A DNA stretch of 64,000 nt from positions 620,001 to 684,000 of the forward strand of contig NZ_JAFEVR010000004.1 of assembly GCF_017352375.1 (NCBI RefSeq). The letters run 5' to 3'. Both the position numbers and the translations under genes were made by a program. This stretch comes from Mycolicibacterium sp. S2-37 (GTDB taxonomy: Bacteria; Actinomycetota; Actinomycetes; Mycobacteriales; Mycobacteriaceae). Below, piece after piece: positions 48,910 through 59,093 of this stretch. Position 1 is the first letter of the stretch; each line of letters starts with the position of its first letter. The notes below the pieces were generated by a model. That model worked only from the letters and a program-made list of their open reading frames with translations. It was not told where the DNA came from and ran no database searches.

Positions 48910-50285
48910 GCGTTGTCTCCGATCGCGTCCGGAACTGAAATGAAGACGTTCTTGGTTTCGGTGAACGACAGCGGGGCGTCGGGTCCGAGCTCGCGACCCA
49001 GGCCCGACTGCTTGAACCCGCCGAACGGCGTGCTGTAGCGCACCGAGGAATGCGAATTGACCGACAGGTTCCCGGCTTCCACGGCGCGCGACACCCGCAG
49101 CGCCCGCGAGAGGCTCTCGGTCCAGATCGAACCGGACAGACCGTAGGGCGTGTCGTTGGCGATCTCGATGGCGTCGGCTTCGTCCTCGAACGGCAGCACC
49201 GTCACCACGGGGCCGAAGATCTCCTCGGTCACCGAGCGGTCGCTGCGCGACGGGGTGAGCACGGTCGGGGCGAACCAGTACCCGGCGCCGGACGGCGCGC
49301 TGCCGCGGAACGCGACCGGTGCGTCGTCGGGGACGAACGAGGCCACCGACTGCCGGTGCTTCTCGGACACCAGCGGGCCCATCTCGGTGTCCCGCGCGCG
49401 CGGGTCCCCGACGACCACCCCCTTGACGGCCGGTTCGAGCAGCTCCATGAAGCGGTCGTAGACGTTGCGCTGCACCAGGATCCGGCTGCGCGCGCAGCAG
49501 TCCTGACCGGCGTTGTCGAATACGCCGTAGGGTGCGGTCGCGGCTGCACGCTCCAGATCGCAGTCGTCGAAGACGATGTTGGCGCTCTTGCCGCCGAGTT
49601 CCAGTGTCACCCGTTTCACCTGGGCGGCGGCCCCGGCCATCACGTGCCTGCCGACCTCCGTCGATCCGGTGAAGACGATCTTGCGCACGTCCGGGTGGGT
49701 GACGAAACGCTCCCCCACCACCGAGCCGCGCCCGGGCAGTACCTGGAACAGCCCGTCGGGCAGCCCGGCTTCCCTCGCCAGCTCACCGAGCCGGATCGTC
49801 GTCAACGGAGTCCACTCCGCCGGTTTGAGCACCACGGCGTTGCCGGCCGCGAGCGCCGGTGCGAACCCCCACGCGGCGATGGTCATCGGGAAGTTCCACG
49901 GCGTGATCACACCGACCACGCCGAGCGGCTCGTGGAACGTCACGTCCAGGCCGCCGGCCACCGGAATCTGCCTGCCGGACAGGCGTTCCGGGCTGGCCGA
50001 GTAGTACTGCAGCACATCCCGGACGTGTCCGGCCTCCCACTCGGCGTTACCGATCGGATGACCGGAGTTCGCGACCTCCAGTGCGGCCAGTTCGCCGACG
50101 TGCGCGTCGACCGCCGCCGCGAAGTCGCGCAGTGCCGCGGCCCGCTCGGCGGGCGCTCGCCGCGCCCAGACCCGCTGCGCCGATACCGCCCGGGCCACGG
50201 CGTCGTCGACACCGTCGGCGTCGACGAGTTCGACCGTACGCAGCACCTCCTCGGTCGCCGGGTTGATCACATCACTGGTGGTCAA
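48906..50285 (-). CDS. aldC: NAD(P)+-dependent aldehyde dehydrogenase
   Basis: A 459-residue ALDH. The catalytic residues are in place: N131 (PWNFP), K154 (KPAEWTP), E229 (LELGGKS) and C263 in GQDCC. It starts at a rare TTG (50285) overlapping the amidohydrolase stop as TTGA. It corresponds to AldC (Rv2858c). In a gamma-glutamylation pathway it would oxidise the gamma-glutamyl-aminoaldehyde. Confidence 0.92.
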   Translation of the reverse strand: MTTSDVINPATEEVLRTVELVDADGVDDAVARAVSAQRVWARRAPAERAAALRDFAAAVDAHVGELAALEVANSGHPIGNAEWEAGHVRDVLQYYSASPERLSGRQIPVAGGLDVTFHEPLGVVGVITPWNFPMTIAAWGFAPALAAGNAVVLKPAEWTPLTTIRLGELAREAGLPDGLFQVLPGRGSVVGERFVTHPDVRKIVFTGSTEVGRHVMAGAAAQVKRVTLELGGKSANIVFDDCDLERAAATAPYGVFDNAGQDCCARSRILVQRNVYDRFMELLEPAVKGVVVGDPRARDTEMGPLVSEKHRQSVASFVPDDAPVAFRGSAPSGAGYWFAPTVLTPSRSDRSVTEEIFGPVVTVLPFEDEADAIEIANDTPYGLSGSIWTESLSRALRVSRAVEAGNLSVNSHSSVRYSTPFGGFKQSGLGRELGPDAPLSFTETKNVFISVPDAIGDNA

Positions 50286-51055
50286 GCACGTACCCTTTCC
50301 GTCGCGTATTCGCCTGCTGCTTGCGCGATCCCGGCGAACAGCCGTAGATCGTCGAGTCGCTCCTCGGGGTGCCACTGCACGCCGAGGACCCAGGCGTCGG
50401 GGTGGCTTCGCCGATCGAACTCGACCGCCTCGATGACGCCGTCGCTGTCGCGCGCGGTGACGACGAGTCCGTCGCCGAGACGATCGATGGCCTGGTGGTG
50501 ATAGCACTGGGCGTCGGACTCCACGCCGATGAGATCCGCCAGCCGGCTGCCTGGTTCGGTGCGCACCGCAGACGTGCCGAAGACCGCGTTGCCCTTCTGG
50601 TGGTGGGTGTGGCCGATGACGTCGGGCAGGTGCTGGTGCAGGGTGCCACCCAGCGCGACGTTGAGAACCTGTGCGCCACGGCATATCCCGAGCACGGGCA
50701 GCCCACGGCGCAACGCCTCCTCGAGCAGGGCGAACTCCCACGCGTCGCGGACCCGGTCGGGTTCCTCGGTGGTCGGGTGCGGTCGCTGACCGTAGCGGGC
50801 CGGGTCGACGTCCTTGCCGCCGGTGAGGATCAACCCGTCCAGGCCGTCGAGGATCCGCGAAGCCTCGCTGGCGTCGACCGGTTGCGGTGGCAACAGCACT
50901 GCGACGCCACCGGCCAGGTTGACGCCTTGGAAGTAGATGGCGGGCAGGAAGCTGGCGTGTACGTCCCACACCCCGGTCTGCGCCTGCTGCAGGTAGGTCG
51001 TCATCCCCAGCACGGGACGCACGGGCAAGGTGTGGTCAGAGGCGCTCAAAGCCAC
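50282..51055 (-). CDS. Class I glutamine amidotransferase-like gamma-glutamyl hydrolase (PuuD type)
   Basis: A 257-residue peptidase C26-type hydrolase. The nucleophile is in GICRGAQ near residue 124, and the His/Glu pair in GVQWHPEE near residue 228. HTHHQKGN and CYHHQAIDRL segments are typical of PuuD. It would cleave gamma-glutamyl amides to release glutamate. GTG 51055 overlaps glnA4 by 20 bases. It matches Rv2859c. Confidence 0.92.
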   Translation of the reverse strand: MALSASDHTLPVRPVLGMTTYLQQAQTGVWDVHASFLPAIYFQGVNLAGGVAVLLPPQPVDASEASRILDGLDGLILTGGKDVDPARYGQRPHPTTEEPDRVRDAWEFALLEEALRRGLPVLGICRGAQVLNVALGGTLHQHLPDVIGHTHHQKGNAVFGTSAVRTEPGSRLADLIGVESDAQCYHHQAIDRLGDGLVVTARDSDGVIEAVEFDRRSHPDAWVLGVQWHPEERLDDLRLFAGIAQAAGEYATERVRA

Positions 51056-52403
51056 GTACCCGCTCCCAGTCCGTCACCGCCGCGTTGTACGCCTTGAGCT
51101 CGACCCGTGCGTAGTGCAGATAGTGATCGACCACGTCGTCACCGAAGGCGTCCCTGGCGATCTGGGATTTCTCGAACAGGTCGGCGGCCTCGGCGAGCGT
51201 GGTCGGCAACCGCTCGGCGCCGCTGGTGTAGGCGTTGCCCTCCAACGGTTCGGGCAGTTCGAGTGAGTTGTCGATGCCGTACAGGCCGCCGGCGATCAGC
51301 GCCGCCACCGCCAGATACTGATTGACGTCGCCCCCGGGCGCCCGGTTCTCCATCCGCATCGCCGGGCCCTTGCCGACGACACGCAGCGAGCAGGTGCGGT
51401 TGTCGAACCCCCACGCGATAGCCGTCGGGGCGAAGCTGCCGTCGGCGAAGCGCTTGTAGGAGTTGATGTTCGGCGCATAGCACAGGCTCAGTTCGCGCAT
51501 CGTGGCGAGTTGGCCTGCGATGAAGCTGCGGAACAGCGGTGTCATACCGTCCTCGGCATCGGGGTCGGCGAACACCGCACTGCCGTCCCCACCCTGCAAC
51601 GAGATGTGGATGTGGCAGCTGTTGCCTTCGCGCTCATCGAATTTCGCCATGAAGGTCAGACTCTTGCCGTGCTGGTCGGCGATCTCCTTGGCACCGTTCT
51701 TGTAGATCGTGTGGTTGTCGCAGGTGGCGCGGGCATGGTCGTAGCGGAAGCCGATCTCCTGCTGACCGAGATTGCACTCGCCCTTGACGCCTTCGCAGTA
51801 CATGCCCGCGCCGTCCATGCCGAGGCGGATGTCGCGCAGCAGCGGCTCCATCCGGGTGGAGGCCAGCATCGCGTAGTCGATGTTGTAGTCGGTCGCCGGC
51901 GTGAGGCCCTTGTAGCCGGCGGCCCACGCGGCGCGGTAGCTGTCGTCGAACACCATGAACTCGAGTTCGGTCGCGGCGTAGGGCACCAGCCCCTTCTCCG
52001 ACAGCCGGTCGATCTGGCGGTTGAGAATGCTGCGCGGCGCCTGCGTCACCGGCCTGCCGTCGGTCCACGACAGGTCCGACATCACCAGGGCGGTGCCCGG
52101 CAACCACGGCACCAGCCGCAGCGTGTCGAAGTCGGGCGTCATCACCATGTCGCCGTAGCCGGTCTCCCAGCTCGAGATCGCATAGCCGTCGACGGTGTTG
52201 TTCTCGACGTCGACGGTCAGCAGGTAGTTGCAGCACTCCGCGCCGTGAGCGGCCACATCGTCGACGAACAGGCGGGCGGAGATGCGCTTACCGGTCAACC
52301 TGCCCTGCATGTCGGTGAACGCGACGATGACGGTGTCGATGTCGCCGTCGGTCACCCGTTGTTCGAGGTCGGCCTGGGAGAGGATGCCGGGGTTGGTGGT
52401 CAT
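51036..52403 (-). CDS. glnA4: Glutamine synthetase-like gamma-glutamylamide synthetase
   Basis: A 455-residue GS-fold ligase. Active-site segments are present: TELEFMVFDD for metal binding, EGNSCHIHISL near residue 262 and NSYKRF near 320. The RTCSLRVVG arginine region and MENRAPGGDVNQYLA also appear. ATG 52403 has GGAAGG upstream; a longer frame to 52445 lacks support. Relatives in Streptomyces ligate glutamate to ethanolamine or polyamines rather than ammonia. The adjacent hydrolase and ALDH favour amine breakdown here. Confidence 0.92.
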   Translation of the reverse strand: MTTNPGILSQADLEQRVTDGDIDTVIVAFTDMQGRLTGKRISARLFVDDVAAHGAECCNYLLTVDVENNTVDGYAISSWETGYGDMVMTPDFDTLRLVPWLPGTALVMSDLSWTDGRPVTQAPRSILNRQIDRLSEKGLVPYAATELEFMVFDDSYRAAWAAGYKGLTPATDYNIDYAMLASTRMEPLLRDIRLGMDGAGMYCEGVKGECNLGQQEIGFRYDHARATCDNHTIYKNGAKEIADQHGKSLTFMAKFDEREGNSCHIHISLQGGDGSAVFADPDAEDGMTPLFRSFIAGQLATMRELSLCYAPNINSYKRFADGSFAPTAIAWGFDNRTCSLRVVGKGPAMRMENRAPGGDVNQYLAVAALIAGGLYGIDNSLELPEPLEGNAYTSGAERLPTTLAEAADLFEKSQIARDAFGDDVVDHYLHYARVELKAYNAAVTDWERVRGFERL

Positions 52404-52657
52404 CGCGGACCTTCCTCGTAGTGATCGCTGCAACGTCCTGCCCAAAGGTCGGACAGCCGACCATTGGGCACTCTATCGCTTTCGGTCGGCTCCGCGCGCG
52501 AAGCGTGGGAAAGCGGGTTGTGAGCTGCACCATCGACGGGCATAACCCGGGCCACCCGGGGTACCCCCGCGGGGTGTTGAGTATGACTGTGACCCAGAGG
52601 ACGGCCCGTTGTCCCTCCGCCACGCGGTGCCGACCCGGCAGCGGTAGGGTTTGAGCG

Positions 52658-54478
52658 ATGTGTGGAGCCACCGGTGAGGTGCGCCTCGACGGCAGAACCC
52701 CAGACGTGACGGCGGTCTCGGCGATGGCCGAGGCGATGACCCCGCGCGGTCCTGACGGGGCCGGGGTCTGGTCCCAGGGGTCGGTGGCGCTGGGCCACCG
52801 CCGCCTCAAGATCATCGACCTGTCGGAAGCCGGCGCTCAGCCCATGGTCGACGCCGAACTGGGGCTGTCGATCGCGTGGAACGGCTGCATCTACAACTAC
52901 CAGGAACTGCGTACCGAACTGTCCGGCCACGGGTACCGCTTCTTCTCGACCAGCGACACCGAGGTCCTGCTCAAGGCCTACCACCACTGGGGCGATCGCT
53001 TCGTCGACCGCCTGTACGGCATGTTCGCGTTCGTCATCGTCGAGCGCGACAGCGGCCGGGTACTGCTGGGCCGCGACCGCCTCGGCATCAAACCGCTGTA
53101 CATCAGCGAGGACGCGCATCGCATCCGATTCGCGTCGTCGCTGCCCGCCCTGGTGGCCGGCGGCGGAGTGGACACCCGCATCGACCCGGTGGCGCTGCAC
53201 CACTATCTGAGCTTCCACTCGGTGGTGCCGCCGCCGCTGACGATCCTGCGCGGGGTCAGGAAGGTACCGCCGGCGTCGCTGGTTGCGATCGAACCCGACG
53301 GGCACGGCGGCTACCGCAAACCGGTGACCACGACGTACTGGACCCCCGACTTCACCCGGCACGCCGACCGCGCCGACTGGTCCGAGCGGGACTGGGAGGA
53401 TGCGGTGCTGGCTGCGCTGCGCCGCGCCGTCGAGCGGCGCCTGGTGGCGGACGTGCCGGTCGGGTGTCTGCTCTCCGGCGGGGTGGACTCGAGCCTGATC
53501 GTCGGCCTGCTCGCCGAGGCCGGTCAGGTGGGGCTGCAGACCTTCTCGATCGGTTTCGAATCGGTCAACGGGGTGGCCGGCGACGAGTTCAAATACTCCG
53601 ACATCGTCGCCGAGCGATTCGCCACCGACCACCACCAGATCCGGATCGACACCACACGCATGCTGCCTGCGCTCGACGGGGCGATCGGCGCGATGAGCGA
53701 ACCGATGATCAGCCACGACTGCGTGGCGTTCTACCTGCTCAGTCAGGAGGTCGCCAAGTACGTCAAGGTGGTGCAGTCCGGGCAGGGCGCCGACGAGGTG
53801 TTCGCCGGCTACCACTGGTATCCGCCGATGGCCGAGCCGGAGGCCGCGACCGTGGACGGTTCGGTGCTCAGCTACCGCCGCGCCTTCTTCGACCGCGATC
53901 CGGATGCGCTCGGCGGCCTGGTCACCCCGCAGTACTTCGCCGACGGGGATCCGAGCGGCCGGTTCGTCACCGAACACTTCGCGCGTGCCGGCGCACAGAC
54001 CGGCGTGGACCGGGCGCTGCGCCTGGACACGATGGTCATGCTCGTCGACGATCCGGTCAAACGCGTCGACAACATGACAATGGCGTGGGGGCTGGAGGGC
54101 CGGGTGCCGTTCCTCGATCACGAACTGGTCGAGCTGGCGGCCACCTGCCCGCCTGCCTACAAGACCGCCCAGGGCGGTAAGGGTGTGCTCAAAGAGGCTG
54201 CCCGTCGGGTGGTCCCGGCCGAGGTCATCGACCGCCCCAAGGGTTACTTCCCGGTGCCTGCGCTGACGCATCTGGAGGGTCCGTATCTGGAGCTCGTCCG
54301 CGATGCGCTGTCCACCCCCGCCGCCAAGGAGCGGGACCTGTTCCGGCCCGAGGCCGTGGAGCGTCTGCTCGCCGATCCCAACGGCAAGCTGACCCCGTTG
54401 CGCGGTAACGAGTTGTGGCAGATCGCGCTGCTTGAGTTGTGGCTGCAGCGCCACGGGATCACGGGGCCGGCCGCGTGA
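52658..54478 (+). CDS. N-acetylglutaminylglutamine amidotransferase (asparagine synthase family)
   Basis: A 606-residue AsnB-like enzyme. The nucleophile Cys2 starts the class II glutaminase domain (MCGATGE). PLY-IS and related ligands follow, and the synthetase PP-loop SGGVDSS lies near residue 272. SGQGADEVFAGYHWY near 370 is typical. It is paired with the Ngg ligase 31 bases downstream, which identifies it as the amidating enzyme of the NAGGN osmolyte pathway. The 254-base gap before it holds no gene and no recognised element. Confidence 0.92.
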   Translation: MCGATGEVRLDGRTPDVTAVSAMAEAMTPRGPDGAGVWSQGSVALGHRRLKIIDLSEAGAQPMVDAELGLSIAWNGCIYNYQELRTELSGHGYRFFSTSDTEVLLKAYHHWGDRFVDRLYGMFAFVIVERDSGRVLLGRDRLGIKPLYISEDAHRIRFASSLPALVAGGGVDTRIDPVALHHYLSFHSVVPPPLTILRGVRKVPPASLVAIEPDGHGGYRKPVTTTYWTPDFTRHADRADWSERDWEDAVLAALRRAVERRLVADVPVGCLLSGGVDSSLIVGLLAEAGQVGLQTFSIGFESVNGVAGDEFKYSDIVAERFATDHHQIRIDTTRMLPALDGAIGAMSEPMISHDCVAFYLLSQEVAKYVKVVQSGQGADEVFAGYHWYPPMAEPEAATVDGSVLSYRRAFFDRDPDALGGLVTPQYFADGDPSGRFVTEHFARAGAQTGVDRALRLDTMVMLVDDPVKRVDNMTMAWGLEGRVPFLDHELVELAATCPPAYKTAQGGKGVLKEAARRVVPAEVIDRPKGYFPVPALTHLEGPYLELVRDALSTPAAKERDLFRPEAVERLLADPNGKLTPLRGNELWQIALLELWLQRHGITGPAA

Positions 54479-54509
54479 CTTCCCAGCGAGGAGCGAAGCG
54501 GGATCGCGC

Positions 54510-56303
54510 ATGACTGGAGTCGATTCGGGCGTAGACCAGGACGGCGGGGACGTCTCGGACCACACCGAGGCCATCACGATGGGCCTGCACGGCGCGTCGC
54601 CGCAGCACCTCGTGGACGCGATGGCCGACGACGTGGTGCTCGAACTCGGCTGGGGCAGGCTGATCTTCGGGCAGACGTTCGCCGACCCCGAGCGGTTGGC
54701 CGAGGTGCTCAAACAGGAGCGGTCGGGACGCCGCGACATCTGTATCTACGCCCGCGAGTCCCACGTCCTGGTCGCGCGGTCGCCGGCCGAGCTGTTCATC
54801 GATCCGAGCCACACCTACCGGTTCCGGTTCATCGGCGACGACATCGCCGGACGGGACCCGGTCGGTTTCACCGTCCGCCGGCTGGAGAATCCGTCCGACG
54901 CCGACGCGATGAACCGCGTGTTCGTGCGGTGCGGGATGGTGCCCGCCCCCAATGAGGTCCTCTGGGAAAACCACACCCATCAGGACGCGGTCATCTATCT
55001 GGTCGCGGTGCGCGACGACGACGGCAGCGTGCTCGGCACCGTCACCGGCGTCGATCACACCCTGCTGTTCTCCGATCCCGAGAACGGGTCCAGCCTGTGG
55101 ACGTTGGCCGTGGACCCCGCCTCGAGCCTGCCCGGCGTCGGGGAGGCACTGACCCGGTCGCTGGCCAAGATCTTCCTCGAGCGAGGCCGCTCCTACATGG
55201 ACCTGTCGGTCGCCCACGACAACGCCGCGGCCATCGGCCTCTACGAGAAGCTGGGCTTCCAGCGCGTCCCCGTCCTCGCGGTGAAGCGCAAGAACGCGAT
55301 CAACGAACCGCTGTTCACCCATCCACCCGAGACCGTCGACGATCTCAACCCGTACGCGCGCATCATCGCCGACGAGGCGATCCGGCGCGGCATCTGGGTG
55401 GAGGTGCTCGACGCCGGCGCCGGGGAGATGCGGTTGAGCCACGGCGGCCGCAGCGTCGTCACCCGGGAGTCGCTGTCGGAGTTCACCTCCGCCGTCGCGA
55501 TGAGCCGCTGCGACGACAAGCGCCAGACCCGGCGGATCGTGTCCGACGCCGGAATCACGGTCCCCAGGGGCCGGTTGGCCACCTTCGACGAGAAGGACCA
55601 CGAATTCCTGGCCGAAGTGGGCGACGTCGTCGTCAAGCCGACCCGCGGAGAACAGGGCAAGGGCATCACCGTCGGTGTCGACGGGCCCGACGAGCTCGAC
55701 GCCGCGCTGGCCCGGGCGCGCGAACAGCACCCCGAGGTGCTCATCGAGCAGCGCGCCCCGGGTGACGACCTCCGCCTGGTGGTCATCGACGGAAAGGTGG
55801 TGGCCGCCGCGCTGCGGATGCCCGCCGAGGTCGTGGGCACCGGCAGGCACACCATCCGCGAGCTCATCGAGACACAGAGCCGGCGACGGGCCGCGGCCAC
55901 CGGCGGCGAATCGCGGATCCCCATGGACGCCGTCACCGAGGGCACCGTCAGGGAAGCCGGCTGGTCGCTGGACGACGTGCTGCCCGAGGGTGAGCGACTG
56001 CGGGTGCGGCGCACCGCGAACCTGCACCAGGGCGGCACCATTCACGACGTCACCGCCGAGGTCCATCCCGAGCTGTGCCGGGTGGCGGTGGCCGCGGCCG
56101 AGGCGATCGGCATCCCCGTCACCGGCATCGACCTCCTGGTGCCCGATGTGACCACGGCCGACTACGTCTTCGTCGAGGCGAACGAGCGACCGGGTCTGGC
56201 CAACCACGAACCACAGCCCACCGCAGCGGCTTTCGTCGACTACCTGTTCCCGAATCAACCGGGGCTGCCGCAGGCGTGGACGCCTGACGAGCCGCCGTCC
56301 TAG
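54510..56303 (+). CDS. ngg: N-acetylglutaminylglutamine synthetase, GNAT/ATP-grasp fusion
   Basis: A 597-residue fusion. An N-terminal GNAT acetyltransferase (about residues 115-275) has the acetyl-CoA core VDPASSLPGVGEAL and the NAAAIGLYEKLGF motif. A C-terminal ATP-grasp ligase (about 295-590) has KPTRGEQGKGITVGV and FVEANERPGL. It joins two glutamines and acetylates the product. ATG 54510 is used. The 31-base spacer before it contains GGAGCGAAGCGGG, similar to the repeat ahead of mtr. Confidence 0.92.
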   Translation: MTGVDSGVDQDGGDVSDHTEAITMGLHGASPQHLVDAMADDVVLELGWGRLIFGQTFADPERLAEVLKQERSGRRDICIYARESHVLVARSPAELFIDPSHTYRFRFIGDDIAGRDPVGFTVRRLENPSDADAMNRVFVRCGMVPAPNEVLWENHTHQDAVIYLVAVRDDDGSVLGTVTGVDHTLLFSDPENGSSLWTLAVDPASSLPGVGEALTRSLAKIFLERGRSYMDLSVAHDNAAAIGLYEKLGFQRVPVLAVKRKNAINEPLFTHPPETVDDLNPYARIIADEAIRRGIWVEVLDAGAGEMRLSHGGRSVVTRESLSEFTSAVAMSRCDDKRQTRRIVSDAGITVPRGRLATFDEKDHEFLAEVGDVVVKPTRGEQGKGITVGVDGPDELDAALARAREQHPEVLIEQRAPGDDLRLVVIDGKVVAAALRMPAEVVGTGRHTIRELIETQSRRRAAATGGESRIPMDAVTEGTVREAGWSLDDVLPEGERLRVRRTANLHQGGTIHDVTAEVHPELCRVAVAAAEAIGIPVTGIDLLVPDVTTADYVFVEANERPGLANHEPQPTAAAFVDYLFPNQPGLPQAWTPDEPPS

Positions 56304-56306
56304 CTG

Positions 56307-56870
56307 CTACCAGGTGCTGGTGCGAAGGACGATCTCGGCGGCGAGCTGTGCGGTGGAATCGGCCGCGTTGCGCCTGCCGAGCAGATCGACCAGCCGAAAA
56401 TCCCCGTAGACGAAACGTTGGCTGGCCTTGGCCACCGCCCGCGCCGCGGCGTTGCTGACCAGCGCCGTGGTGTTCATCTCCACCGGTGGGCAGCGCTCAT
56501 CCCGGATGGTGCCCGCCTGGTCGGCGACACGCGGGTGGCCGCGGTCGATGACGACCAGGCCGATGAACCGGTCCAGCCGGGTCGCGGCCAGCTCCCAGGC
56601 CAGTTCGCCGCCGGTCCGGTCGCCGACCAGCAGCCCCCAGCGAATGTCGAGCGCGTCGAGCACGCCGACGACGGCCTTGGCCGTCAGGCGCGGTTCGGGT
56701 CCGATCACGACCGTGCGCAGGTTCGCGGTGTGCAGCCGGTGGCACACACCGTCGTACGCCGCCGGCGAGTGCTGTGCGGCACCGAGCAATACGACGGCCG
56801 AACCCTTTTCGGGCCCTGCCACATCAACCGGTACTGAGAACCCTTCGACGGTGACCATCGACGAGAGCAT
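56307..56870 (-). CDS. Alpha/beta-hydrolase-like protein without the usual nucleophile serine
   Basis: A 187-residue protein with the start of an alpha/beta hydrolase fold (VVLLGAAQHSPAAYDG) and the elbow region LLVGDRTGGELAW. The family pattern GxSxG appears here as G-D-R-T-G, so the serine is replaced by arginine. It is also shorter than usual (about 250). It may be a binding protein or inactive. It is convergent with ngg, 3 bases apart. The start may be ATG 56858. Function unknown. Confidence 0.7.
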   Translation of the reverse strand: MLSSMVTVEGFSVPVDVAGPEKGSAVVLLGAAQHSPAAYDGVCHRLHTANLRTVVIGPEPRLTAKAVVGVLDALDIRWGLLVGDRTGGELAWELAATRLDRFIGLVVIDRGHPRVADQAGTIRDERCPPVEMNTTALVSNAAARAVAKASQRFVYGDFRLVDLLGRRNAADSTAQLAAEIVLRTSTW

Positions 56871-56930
56871 TCGGCCACGCTACAGGCAAGCGGTTGCCCC
56901 GCGAGCGGAATTCGACGTCTTCGCCGCTGC

Positions 56931-57593
56931 TCAGCCCGCGTCCATGCGGGCCGCTTGTTTGCCAGAGATCTCCAGGAACGTTTGCGGCAGATCACCTTTC
57001 GCCACAATGTCCGGGTTCGGCGTGGGAAACGCGATGCCGAACACGCCCATGGAGCCGACGTTCTCGAAGCTGAAGTAGACGCTGCTGTCGACACCGGCGA
57101 GCGTCAGCGTCTGCTGGTACACCAGCGCGTCGGGGCGTGCGGTCTGCAGCCGCGTGGTCGTCATGGGAATGCCTTCGTCGGACGGATCGAAGAACGTCTC
57201 GAAGCGCGCGCACCGCTCGGCGGCGGCCTGCAGGCGATCCAGGTCGAGGTTCCAGGTCAGCACCGTCATCACGATCCGTGCCCCGTCATAGGCCACCATG
57301 TACTCGCCGGCACTGCCCGGCCCGCGTTCGGCGGTCTCCTCGATCACCCGCGTCAGGGCGTCGGAGCAACCCTGCGGTGAGGTCAGCATCGGCGGCGGCC
57401 CGCCCGACCCGCCGAGCTGCTCGGGTTCGTCGACGATGCGGTCGTAGCGGGCGCCGGGCGGCACGTCCGCCGCGGTGAGCAGAACCTTCTCCAGGCGCGC
57501 ACCCGGCCACGTCGCCGTCCCGGACACGGTGGCCGAACAGCCGGTCAGCAGCGCGACGGCGGCGAGCGCAGCCGCAGTCCGGCGCCCCATCAT
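56931..57593 (-). CDS. Lipoprotein with DUF5642-like sensor domain
   Basis: A 220-residue protein. The signal peptide ends in the lipobox LTGC (cysteine near 19). The mature domain has two cysteine-containing loops ([14 protein letters not shown]) and resembles extracellular PknH-type sensor domains by pattern; that assignment is tentative. ATG 57593 overlaps the cobQ stop by 4 bases (ATGA). No catalytic motif is seen. Confidence 0.75.
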   Translation of the reverse strand: MMGRRTAAALAAVALLTGCSATVSGTATWPGARLEKVLLTAADVPPGARYDRIVDEPEQLGGSGGPPPMLTSPQGCSDALTRVIEETAERGPGSAGEYMVAYDGARIVMTVLTWNLDLDRLQAAAERCARFETFFDPSDEGIPMTTTRLQTARPDALVYQQTLTLAGVDSSVYFSFENVGSMGVFGIAFPTPNPDIVAKGDLPQTFLEISGKQAARMDAG

Positions 57594-59092
57594 GCCTCCA
57601 GGCTACTGACCAGGCCGGTCGCGATCACCGGTCTGCGCACCGGTCCCCCGGCGGCCAGGCCGAGTAGCGCGTCGACGTCGAGGTGGGCGTCGAGCAGGTC
57701 GGCCATCACATCGAGCTGGCCGTCGCGACGCGCGGGCACGTCGACGTCGTCGGCGACGACGAATCCGTCGCGACCCGCAGCGGCGGCGGCCTCGGTGAGC
57801 CACCCCCGTCGCAACGCGTTGTTGTCCATCAGACCGTGCCAGTGGGTACCGAACACGTTGCCGCGCCGCACGCCCACACCAGCCCAGTCGTCATCTCGGC
57901 AGCGGACCACCTGCCCGTGGTGGATCTCGTAGCCATGAAGCGGTGTCTCCCAGTGCCGCAGGGTCTTTGGCGTAACGAACTCGATGTCGGCGTCGAGCAG
58001 ACCCAGTCCGGTGATCCGCCCGGCCCTCGATTCGACCGCATCGTCGATGTGGCGGCAGAGCATCTGGAAGCCTCCGCAGACACCGAGCAGCGGCCGGCCG
58101 GATCGAGCGTGCGCGACGACGGCCTGCGCGAGGCCCCGGTCGCGTAGCCAGTCGAGATCCGCGACGGTGGCCTTGGTGCCGGGCAGCACCACGACGTCGG
58201 CGTCCGCCAGGCCGGCCGGATCGCTCACCCACCGCACCGCGACGCCGGGTTCGCAGGCCAGCGCCTCGACGTCGGTGGAGTTCGAGATGCGCGGTAACCG
58301 CACCGCGGCGACGGTCAGGGGTTCGGCGCCGCGCGGTGGCGAGGGCCGGCCGACGACGCTGCCCGCCTGCACCGACACCGAGTCCTCCGCGTCGAGCCAC
58401 AGTTGATCGCTGTAGGGGATCACGCCGTAGGTGGGTCTGCCGCTCAGCTCCCGCAGCTGATCCAGGCCGGGAGCCAGCAGCGCCGGATCGCCGCGGAACT
58501 TGTTGACCACGAAGCCCGCGATCAGCTCCTGGTCCGCGGGTTCGAGGACGGCGACGGTGCCGTAGAGGTGTGCGAGCACTCCCCCTCGGTCGATGTCGCC
58601 GACCACGATCACCGGCAGCCGCGCCCGCCGCGCCAGCCCCATGTTGGCGAGGTCGGTGGCGCGCAGGTTGATCTCGGCCGGCGAGCCGGCACCCTCGCAC
58701 AGCACGACGTCGAAGTCCGCGCGCAGGGCGGCAAGGTCATCGGCCACGACGTCGGCGAGGTGGTCACGATGGGTGATGTAGTCAGCGGCGGCCACCGATC
58801 CGGTGACCTGGCCGCGCACCACCAGCTGCGAGGTGCGGTCGCTACCGGGTTTCAGCAGGACCGGGTTGAATCGGATGCTGGGCGGCAGCCCGGCCGCGCG
58901 GGCCTGCATCGCCTGGGCGCGGCCGATCTCGCCACCTTCGACGGTGACCGCGGAGTTGTTCGACATGTTCTGCGCCTTGAACGGTGCCACCCGCAACCCG
59001 CGGCGGACCAACAGCCGACACAGCCCCGCCACCACCATCGACTTCCCGGCGTCGGAGGTGGTTCCGGCGACCAGCAGCGCTCCGCCGCTCAC
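57590..59092 (-). CDS. cobQ: Cobyric acid synthase
   Basis: Glutamine-dependent amidotransferase of 500 residues that amidates side chains b, d, e and g of adenosylcobyrinic diamide. The N-terminal ATPase has [11 protein letters not shown] (residues 8-18) and QNMSNNSAV near 42. The C-terminal amidotransferase domain has GVCGGFQML near residue 339 and a late histidine in [11 protein letters not shown]. It is the cobalamin gene set apart from cysG-cobB-cobO, located just after mapB on the same strand. It is coupled to the lipoprotein gene by a 4-base overlap. Confidence 0.96.
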   Translation of the reverse strand: MSGGALLVAGTTSDAGKSMVVAGLCRLLVRRGLRVAPFKAQNMSNNSAVTVEGGEIGRAQAMQARAAGLPPSIRFNPVLLKPGSDRTSQLVVRGQVTGSVAAADYITHRDHLADVVADDLAALRADFDVVLCEGAGSPAEINLRATDLANMGLARRARLPVIVVGDIDRGGVLAHLYGTVAVLEPADQELIAGFVVNKFRGDPALLAPGLDQLRELSGRPTYGVIPYSDQLWLDAEDSVSVQAGSVVGRPSPPRGAEPLTVAAVRLPRISNSTDVEALACEPGVAVRWVSDPAGLADADVVVLPGTKATVADLDWLRDRGLAQAVVAHARSGRPLLGVCGGFQMLCRHIDDAVESRAGRITGLGLLDADIEFVTPKTLRHWETPLHGYEIHHGQVVRCRDDDWAGVGVRRGNVFGTHWHGLMDNNALRRGWLTEAAAAAGRDGFVVADDVDVPARRDGQLDVMADLLDAHLDVDALLGLAAGGPVRRPVIATGLVSSLEA

Positions 59093-59093
59093 C

